DNA from: Deltaproteobacteria bacterium RIFOXYD12_FULL_50_9
GTDB lineage: Bacteria; Desulfobacterota; Desulfobulbia; Desulfobulbales; CALZHT01
Assembly: GCA_001799225.1 (NCBI GenBank)
Contig: MGTA01000027.1
Span: 4,150 to 15,668, forward strand
DNA length: 11,519 nucleotides
Reading direction: 5' to 3'
Part shown: positions 6,876-11,519 of the stretch, piece after piece
How positions within the stretch are numbered: position 1 is the first letter of the stretch
Layout: the number at the start of each line of letters is the position of its first letter
Translations under genes and position numbers: made by a program
The notes under the pieces: model-generated
The model's input: only the letters and a program-made list of their open reading frames with translations
What the model was told of the DNA's origin: nothing
The model's database searches: none

Positions 6876-7529
6876 TTACGATGGGATTGCCCCGGGCCCA
6901 ACCTGTTTGGAAAGCAACTGGACACCCAGTTTTAGTAAGGCGAGATTAGCCGGAGCATCTATGGTGTATACTTTTTTCCCCTTATCCAGCATCTGACGAA
7001 CGAAATTGAAGGAGCTGCCGTCGGGACTGGCGTGGACGATAAAAATTTCATCGGCCAGGGCTGCGACGAACCCGTTACGTTCCCTGGCCAGGGCAGCGGT
7101 CATCCGTTGTCGGTTTGCTTCGAAGGGCGACAAGATGAGCAGCCGATTCGCCGCCAGCGGTTTTTGCCATTCCGTCGGCAACCGCATGTTGCCGATGGCC
7201 CGGGCCGGGCAGAGCACAATGGGTTGCGGGCCGCGCAGGAGAAGCTTAAAACTTTCCCGTTCCATTGGCGAATGAAAACCGCTGACCACAATCCGCCCCT
7301 TATCCCGCAGGTCGCAGATATGGTCAAGGGCGGGCAGGATGACGCTACCGGGGCAGTCTTGTGAACAAAACAGGGCCGTCCAGGGCTTTTTCCTTTCGGC
7401 GAGGATGTCCGGATTGCCGATGGTGGCGATCACCGGCGGCACTCCCTCGGGGAAATATATCCCCAAGCTTTCGAGGCAGCTTTCACTCTGTCCGCTTAAC
7501 ACAGATCGTATAGTTAAAAACCTCGGCAC
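6876..7529 (-). CDS. Stand-alone DprA/Smf-like Rossmann-fold protein
   Basis: A 217-residue protein resembling only the Rossmann core of DprA/Smf, the single-stranded-DNA-binding RecA loader of transformation. Aligned family blocks are IATIGNPDIL (34-43, where DprA has a GSR-type motif), GRIVVSGFHSPMERESF (78-94, the DprA VSG...D..AH helix), LLILSPF (130-136), RNGFVAALADEIFIVHA (151-167) and KKVYTIDAP (185-193). Canonical DprA has about 300-370 residues including an N-terminal SAM and a C-terminal winged-helix domain; both are missing. The start is GTG 7529 with GGGA about 8 bases before it. Possible roles are nucleotide or DNA binding in a defence setting, or a LOG-like enzyme. It is not the housekeeping dprA. 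Confidence 0.65.
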   Translation of the reverse strand: MPRFLTIRSVLSGQSESCLESLGIYFPEGVPPVIATIGNPDILAERKKPWTALFCSQDCPGSVILPALDHICDLRDKGRIVVSGFHSPMERESFKLLLRGPQPIVLCPARAIGNMRLPTEWQKPLAANRLLILSPFEANRQRMTAALARERNGFVAALADEIFIVHASPDGSSFNFVRQMLDKGKKVYTIDAPANLALLKLGVQLLSKQVGPGAIPS

Positions 7530-7698
7530 GTTTTATTCCCGCGATTAATCTATTGAAATCATTATCATTTGCCATGCGTAGGAGTAACCAAAGCGGCCCA
7601 TACTCCACTGGACGGCTTTGATTTTTTTGTTAGAATTTTCGACCTCGCCCCCACTTGCCTTTTGATAGCATCGCTTTGCATATCTCTGCTTAATCTTC

Positions 7699-8507
7699 TC
7701 AAAAAAAACATAAGAAGCTAAAGAAATAACGTGTTGAAATATAAATACTTTTTGTTCGGTTGCCAATTGAACTCTTTTGCTTTTTATTGCTTTTTATTGC
7801 TCCCTCTGCCTTACCGAGAATCCATTTGGGAAGCCTCCTGGAACCAATATTGTGAATACAATCGCTTTTAGTCGATAGCTCGTAAAGCAGGTTGTGGATC
7901 TTGGTTTTCTTTTGTTTTTCCGTGATGATCTCCGGCAGTTTATTCATGAGGACTTCGTCGATAACTTCCCTGGAAACAGGGCCGTGTTCGCTAACAAGTT
8001 TTACAATCATATCACGATAATACTGATTTTCAAAACCACCGAATTTTACGTGTTTGGCCTGATCGCCGATTGCGGCCGCGATTTTCGAAGAGATGAAAAC
8101 GTTCGGATACCTGCCTTCTACCGCTTTCATCGTCTTGAGCCTTTTATGATCGGCAGGGGAGATGCGTATGCCTTTCTGGATTCCATACGGGCTTTGTAGA
8201 CCGTCTCCAGACTTAAATCCGCAATCGTCGCCTTCTCACAAATTTGCGCAGACCAGTCACGCAGTTTGCGCCGGTTCCAAATTTCACGTTCTTGTTCCGG
8301 GTGATTGCCCAAGGTTGTTTTACTTGAACCGACGCGAAGATATGCAGTGCCGAAAAACATTACCGGCCTGTCGTACGCAGGGTTCACCGTAAAAATAACA
8401 ATGGGACGCCTTTGATAGACGAACCGATGAATTTCAAAACCAATAATATGCATTTCCCTGGCATTGAGGTTGGAGAGGTTAAAAAGAGGAATACTCATAT
8501 TTCTCAT
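7699..8507 (-). pseudogene. Broken Schlafen/AlbA_2-type (RecG-related, DNA-binding) gene
   Basis: Two overlapping frames together read as one decayed gene. The first (8507-8127) holds the end of an AlbA_2 domain, RPIVIFTVNPAYDRP and AYLRVGSSKTTLGNHPE, then DWSAQICEKATIADL. The second (8130-7699) holds the usual C-terminal domain, EGRYPNVFIS, GFENQYYRDMIVKLV, then VSREVIDEVLMNKLP and GSRRLPKWIL. As I recall the family, roughly 250-300 residues of HATPase-like middle should separate the blocks and are absent. The frames cross near 8173-8175: adding one base to the A-run would join RK to GIRISPADHKRLKTMKAVEGR, the expected lead-in. The N-terminus is missing too, as a stop directly precedes the first ATG. 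Non-functional as read, unless frameshifting occurs. Confidence 0.75.
7781..7800. repeat. 10-bp tandem duplication TTTTTATTGC
   Basis: Two perfect adjacent copies (7781-7790 and 7791-7800), preceded by a partial TTTTGC, lie in the tail of the broken AlbA_2-type gene. Ten bases shift the frame: removing one copy would continue the frame into the next open stretch (to 7545). That stretch does not resemble the family, so the effect on a real product is unclear. Confidence 0.7.
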
Positions 8508-8647
8508 TTACCTTGGTCAGAATTTCTCGGACACTCTGGTAGATACAGCAGGTAACCAGCCGCGCCCAGGGCTCTGAAACTTGCAAGAGCATCTTCCGAA
8601 AATCGGCGCAGCCTCCCCCTGCCTGGCTATTCTGATTGTTATTTGAA

Positions 8648-9445
8648 TCATAATGAATTCCAGTTTTCAGTCTGGTTTTTGTGAAAATATTCTGAAATAT
8701 TCGGAGGGACTGCTGTATTTCCCACTCGCATTAGCATGTGGGAAAAAAGAGCATAGAGATTATTCTCTGATTCATTGATTAATAACCAGTTATGTCCCAA
8801 TTCTTGGCTTCTAAGTGGCCTCCAATCTGGAGGCAAAGAATCCATTTTGCATAAAACCCCTTTTCCCAATACAACAATCATATCTATCGTCTGCCATCGA
8901 TTGATATCAAGTTCATCACATATTTCATTTAGCCAATTAGCTGGTGCTTCCATTTTGTTTGGGCCGTCATATGACACAAGATAAGAGGCAACCTTATCGA
9001 CAGAAAAATAGCCCTTATAAAAACCCATTAGAGTATCTGAACAATGTAACGACTTTATTTTTTTGGTTGATTGGCAAAAATTTTTTACTCCATTTTTTGT
9101 CAAATTTGTTTTGATCTCAATTACTGCCATGACCCCTTCGATTAGGAAGGCAAAATCAGCTCGCGAATAGCTTATTATTGGTAAATCTTTACGATAAATA
9201 ACGGTGTCTATCTGAGGACGATATTTACCTTCTTTGGGTATTGGTGGTGAATTTACATCTATTACTTCACCTTGCCCGATCATTAATGAAGAGGGAAGAT
9301 GACTCTCTAAAAATTCCTTTATAAACCATTCGCGTGGACCACCTCTTAAATTTGGATGGCCAGCGTTCTTAGCTACTTTACTTTGTGCAAGAAGAACTCC
9401 TTCAATTGCATTTAAGTGCGAACTAAGCAATGTGCAAACCTCCAT
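8648..9445 (-). CDS. DUF6602-family protein, PD-(D/E)xK nuclease-like
   Basis: A 265-residue protein. Blocks typical of DUF6602 are RGGPREWFIKEFLESHLP (34-51), GQGEVID (57-63), QIDTVIY (78-84) and EGVMAVIEIKT (103-113). Asp80 and Glu110-x-Lys112 fit a PD-(D/E)xK nuclease active site, so DNA or RNA cleavage is plausible but not shown. The frame opens at ATG 9445, which has no clear Shine-Dalgarno. A strong GGAGG lies just inside it, 8 bases before TTG 9430, so translation may start there, five codons later. Base composition is clearly more AT-rich than the flanking genes, a sign of separate transfer. Neighbours suggest a defence context. No partner overlaps it. Confidence 0.75.
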   Translation of the reverse strand: MEVCTLLSSHLNAIEGVLLAQSKVAKNAGHPNLRGGPREWFIKEFLESHLPSSLMIGQGEVIDVNSPPIPKEGKYRPQIDTVIYRKDLPIISYSRADFAFLIEGVMAVIEIKTNLTKNGVKNFCQSTKKIKSLHCSDTLMGFYKGYFSVDKVASYLVSYDGPNKMEAPANWLNEICDELDINRWQTIDMIVVLGKGVLCKMDSLPPDWRPLRSQELGHNWLLINESENNLYALFSHMLMRVGNTAVPPNISEYFHKNQTENWNSL

Positions 9446-9532
9446 TATTTGAGATTAAAAGTGAACTGTCATTTTTTTGCTATTTTTTGTCTTCGGGGCG
9501 GCTTCAGCCATTTCGGTATAGGACCTCGGCAG

Positions 9533-9554
9533 TCAAACTTGCAATCAAACTTGC
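9533..9554. repeat. Short direct repeat TCAAACTTGC x2
   Basis: TCAAACTTGC occurs at 9533-9542 and again at 9545-9554, two bases apart, just upstream of the -35 of the candidate small RNA promoter. It could be an activator or repressor site; nothing else supports a function. Confidence 0.5.
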
Positions 9555-9557
9555 CGC

Positions 9558-9585
9558 TTGACAATGCCGCACCATGGGGTAACAT
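9558..9585 (+). promoter_or_regulatory. Candidate sigma-70 promoter of the small RNA
   Basis: TTGACA (9558-9563), a 16-base spacer and TAACAT (9580-9585, 4 of 6 consensus) point to a start near 9592. The first hairpin of the candidate RNA begins at 9593. Confidence 0.4.
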
Positions 9586-9591
9586 CAAAAA

Positions 9592-9663
9592 TGTTCTCTG
9601 CCAGTGGCACGAGAACCTGCAAAGGCTTCCGCTGAGCCCGCCTGGCGAATCAGCGGTTTTTTT
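9592..9663 (+). ncRNA. Candidate small RNA of about 72 nt, two hairpins, opposite strand to all neighbours
   Basis: From the predicted start, hairpin one (9593-9616) pairs GTTCTC with GAGAAC and then TGCC with GGCA around an AGT loop, with one bulged C. About 12 unpaired bases follow, then the terminator hairpin and seven T. A promoter, a compact structured body and an intrinsic terminator together are what a small RNA gene looks like. No convincing protein frame ends at this terminator: the overlapping 86-codon plus-strand frame runs through it. I recognise no known RNA family. Confidence 0.4.
9629..9663 (+). terminator. Rho-independent terminator
   Basis: CCGCTGA (9629-9635) and TCAGCGG (9650-9656) form a perfect 7-bp stem followed directly by seven T (9657-9663). 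It acts on plus-strand transcripts, although no plus-strand gene precedes it; the flanking genes are all on the minus strand. Confidence 0.85.
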
Positions 9664-9733
9664 GTGCCTTGCCTGATTGAGGTCGACATGTCCCGCGTAA
9701 AAAACAAATAATGCAAAAAAACACATAAATGCT

Positions 9734-10339
9734 TCAACTCAGCAGTTTAGCTTGAAAACGTCTGAATGTATCCAACCGTCCCAGACGGCTCAAGTCCTGC
9801 ATGTGTTTTACAATCTCGATGGCATGCAGCCGGTCTTCGTAGCGGTTATAACGACTGTGGGACTTGCGGAAAATCTCATTCATCGCAGATTTCGGATCGC
9901 GTATTGACTCGGTTTTCTTTTTGCGTGGAACATCCACCTGGCGCGCTGCCGTCGAAAGAAATCGCGCGATTGCCCGTTCATCGGCAATGAGCCAGGCTTC
10001 CAGCATCTTGTGAATACAAACAAGGTGCACTCGCTCGTCTGATTCCTCTATACCGGCATTGTTCAGAGATTGAAATATTTCCTGCCGATCGACATGGAGG
10101 CAACCACTGCCTTCAAATTCCCCCCAGTCCGGCAGAAGATCCCACACGATTAAAACCTTGTCGCAGCCGGAGGCAAGAAGCTGAGCAGCCCATGCGCCGC
10201 ACTGTTTTTTCAACAGAGGTTTCTTTTCAAGCGGTACGACATCGGTTTCGATTTCCGGCGCTAGCTGCCGCGCCAGATAGGGAATAACTACTGTTTCAGC
10301 CCCATTCGGTCCGCACTCCACAATGAATCCGATTTTCAT
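9734..10339 (-). CDS. DUF4276-family TOPRIM-like protein, partner of the ATPase
   Basis: A 201-residue protein matching DUF4276, a TOPRIM-related family often encoded next to AAA ATPases. It opens with strand KIGFIVECG (2-10), with Glu8 in the place of the TOPRIM glutamate. Strand VLIVWDLLPDW (62-72) supplies Asp67 and Asp71 as candidate metal ligands. The block MLEAWLIAD (112-120) is the family's most recognisable motif. A basic stretch, RKKKTE (139-144), follows. The ATG overlaps the ATPase stop by four bases (ATGA), so the two are co-translated. By analogy with OLD, PARIS AriB and AbiL pairs it may be the nuclease effector gated by the ATPase; that is inference. Confidence 0.8.
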   Translation of the reverse strand: MKIGFIVECGPNGAETVVIPYLARQLAPEIETDVVPLEKKPLLKKQCGAWAAQLLASGCDKVLIVWDLLPDWGEFEGSGCLHVDRQEIFQSLNNAGIEESDERVHLVCIHKMLEAWLIADERAIARFLSTAARQVDVPRKKKTESIRDPKSAMNEIFRKSHSRYNRYEDRLHAIEIVKHMQDLSRLGRLDTFRRFQAKLLS

Positions 10340-11463
10340 TGCCGGGGCCTCCTGAAACGACCGGTTGTGTAGAGTTCACCCGGCGTGAATCGTTTTGCCC
10401 ATTCCTGCACGTCGTGTTCGCCTGCCGGCCGCCAGAAAACAGGGTCACCACCGGTATCACGTTCAACCAGCACGATTGTTGGCAAGGGCAGGAGGTTGAG
10501 AACATACGGTGAATGAGTTGTCATAATGACTTGGGTCTGCCCTGACTGGACAGCAATCCGAATTTCTTCCAGAACCAGGTGAATGGTCCGAGGATCAAGA
10601 CCATTCTCGATTTCTTCAATTATAAGAACGCGGGGCGGGTTAGGATTACGCAGTACAGCGAGAAGCGCCAGCACCCGAACAGTGCCGGTTGAGAGCATCC
10701 AGCCCGGAATGCTAAATCTTTTTTCCTTCATACTGACATACATGGTACGTTGAATTTCCTGAGTTTCAACAGGCTGAAAATCTCCGGCATAGTCCAGCAC
10801 AAAGCGCATGGCATCAATAATCCCATTGAATGCGGACGTATCCTTGTCGCGAATATCCGAAAGATATTGCGCGAGATTGGAGCCGTCCCGATTCAGCAGA
10901 AGCGTTCCAGCTGTTGCCATTTTCTTGGGAGCTGGCGTTCCCATATTCGCCGGCATGAGACTCAGGAACTGCCATCCGAGCACAAAATCACGCGCTTCGC
11001 CCGGAAGGCCGCTGCGGCCGGGTTCAATCTTTTCCTTGCCGTTGATGAGATCCCCGACCCGATTAATTTCCCGGCAGTCTTTTAGTCTGGCTTGTTCTTC
11101 CTGGATGAAAAGCGCATTAAAGCCCGGTTTGGTATTTACAATCATGTGGGCTTTTGCCGTGACCTTTTCAGTTTGCCCGGCCCAGGTAAACTTCATTGGA
11201 TTTTCAAAGAAGCCCGCTGCCGGCAAGTTGTGGCGCGACTGTTTATTCCATACATGCTCAAAGCCGAACCAGCGGGACATGGCCGCATCAAGGCCATCGG
11301 CGATGATGGTTCGATAGGTCTCCAGGCCTTCAATAAGGCTGCTTTTCCCGGAGCCATTATTGCCGATGAAGACTGTAAGTGGCGTGAAAGAAACCGTATG
11401 GCTATCCTGGATCGCTTTAAAGTTTTCTATACGAGCACTTTTCAGGAAGGTTTTTACTTTCAT
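10336..11463 (-). CDS. AAA_21 (OLD/RecF-like, ABC-type) ATPase of a two-gene defence-like system
   Basis: A 375-residue ATPase. It begins with the RecF/SMC-type lead RIENFKAIQD. Walker A is GNNGSGKS (34-41), the signature-like region STGTVRVLAL is at 258-267, Walker B is RVLIIEEIENGLDP (278-291, with paired Glu283/Glu284), and the switch His is 317 in TTHSPYVLN. The middle (about 55-250) lacks the long coiled coil of SMC/Rad50, placing it with the short AAA_21/COG4637 group. There is no fused TOPRIM as in OLD; that role probably falls to the overlapping DUF4276 gene. Shine-Dalgarno AGAGGA lies 8 bases before the ATG. The ATG overlaps the stop of a frame coming from upstream, so a further gene may belong to the operon. 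Confidence 0.88.
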   Translation of the reverse strand: MKVKTFLKSARIENFKAIQDSHTVSFTPLTVFIGNNGSGKSSLIEGLETYRTIIADGLDAAMSRWFGFEHVWNKQSRHNLPAAGFFENPMKFTWAGQTEKVTAKAHMIVNTKPGFNALFIQEEQARLKDCREINRVGDLINGKEKIEPGRSGLPGEARDFVLGWQFLSLMPANMGTPAPKKMATAGTLLLNRDGSNLAQYLSDIRDKDTSAFNGIIDAMRFVLDYAGDFQPVETQEIQRTMYVSMKEKRFSIPGWMLSTGTVRVLALLAVLRNPNPPRVLIIEEIENGLDPRTIHLVLEEIRIAVQSGQTQVIMTTHSPYVLNLLPLPTIVLVERDTGGDPVFWRPAGEHDVQEWAKRFTPGELYTTGRFRRPRQ

Positions 11464-11519
11464 TTTATAAGTCCTCTTTCTACGTCACGATAAGCGTTGC
11501 GAGCGGCGGTCTTTATTGG
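11460..11519 (-). CDS. C-terminal end of an upstream gene, cut by the window edge
   Basis: On the minus strand the one frame that is open from the window edge ends PIKTAARNAYRDVERGLIK with a TGA that overlaps the ATPase ATG (ATGA). The other two frames are closed. Nineteen codons are too few to identify a family, and an open frame this short can occur by chance. The exact ATGA overlap is the main reason to report it as a coupled gene. Confidence 0.4.
   Translation of the reverse strand, partial: PIKTAARNAYRDVERGLIK

Noticed and set aside
7545..7766. 73-codon minus-strand frame after the AlbA_2-type remnant
   Set aside because: TTG start, no Shine-Dalgarno, no family resemblance. It joins the remnant only if the 10-bp duplication is removed; kept as a remark there.
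8508..8660. Open minus-strand frame ending LTKVNEKYEYSSF just before the AlbA_2-type remnant
   Set aside because: It has no start signal and overlaps the DUF6602 end. It might be more of the decayed AlbA_2-type gene in another frame, but the similarity is too weak to claim.
9416..9676. 86-codon plus-strand frame running through the terminator
   Set aside because: It overlaps the DUF6602 start on the other strand, contains the terminator stem and T-run, and resembles no protein.
10808..11317. 169-codon plus-strand frame inside the ATPase gene
   Set aside because: It is a shadow of the ATPase reading frame, which carries all Walker and switch motifs.

Overview
The window looks like chromosome of a Desulfuromonadales-type deltaproteobacterium (Geobacter/Pelobacter/Desulfuromonas relatives). 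This rests on a family-level reading: oleAB olefin genes, a GEMM-I cyclic-dinucleotide riboswitch ahead of a secreted PKD/cadherin-repeat protein, and a possible sigma-54 promoter. No rRNA, tRNA, CRISPR array or transposase was seen.

Layout. 1-1737 (+): the end of oleA overlaps oleB, two enzymes of head-to-head long-chain olefin synthesis. 1823-2418 (-): a RHH antitoxin/MazF toxin pair with its own promoter. It lies between the intact 3' end of oleB and a second, diverged copy of that 3' end (2497-2559), which suggests insertion or recombination at the end of oleB; oleC and oleD do not follow. 2617-4409 (+): a sigma-70 promoter and a periplasmic protein with a Cys-Pro repeat stalk and TPR helices. 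4419-6503 (-): a large secreted Ig-fold protein, convergent with it. Its 6504-6730 leader carries a clear GEMM-I aptamer, a hairpin that captures the Shine-Dalgarno, and a candidate sigma-54 promoter. An unusual inverted repeat lies further upstream.

6876-11519 (all genes -): an accessory region with defence-like content. It holds a stand-alone DprA/Smf-like Rossmann protein, a broken Schlafen/AlbA_2-type gene (internal deletion plus frameshift), an AT-rich DUF6602 nuclease-like gene, a DUF4276 TOPRIM-like gene and an AAA_21 (OLD/RecF-like) ATPase. The last two overlap by ATGA and probably form a two-component ATPase/nuclease system, loosely comparable to PARIS or AbiL. An upstream gene running off the window edge may be coupled to them. 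Between the DUF6602 gene and the ATPase pair, a promoter, two hairpins and a perfect intrinsic terminator on the opposite strand outline a possible small RNA of about 72 nt.

Family assignments come from motifs read by eye; no database search was possible.
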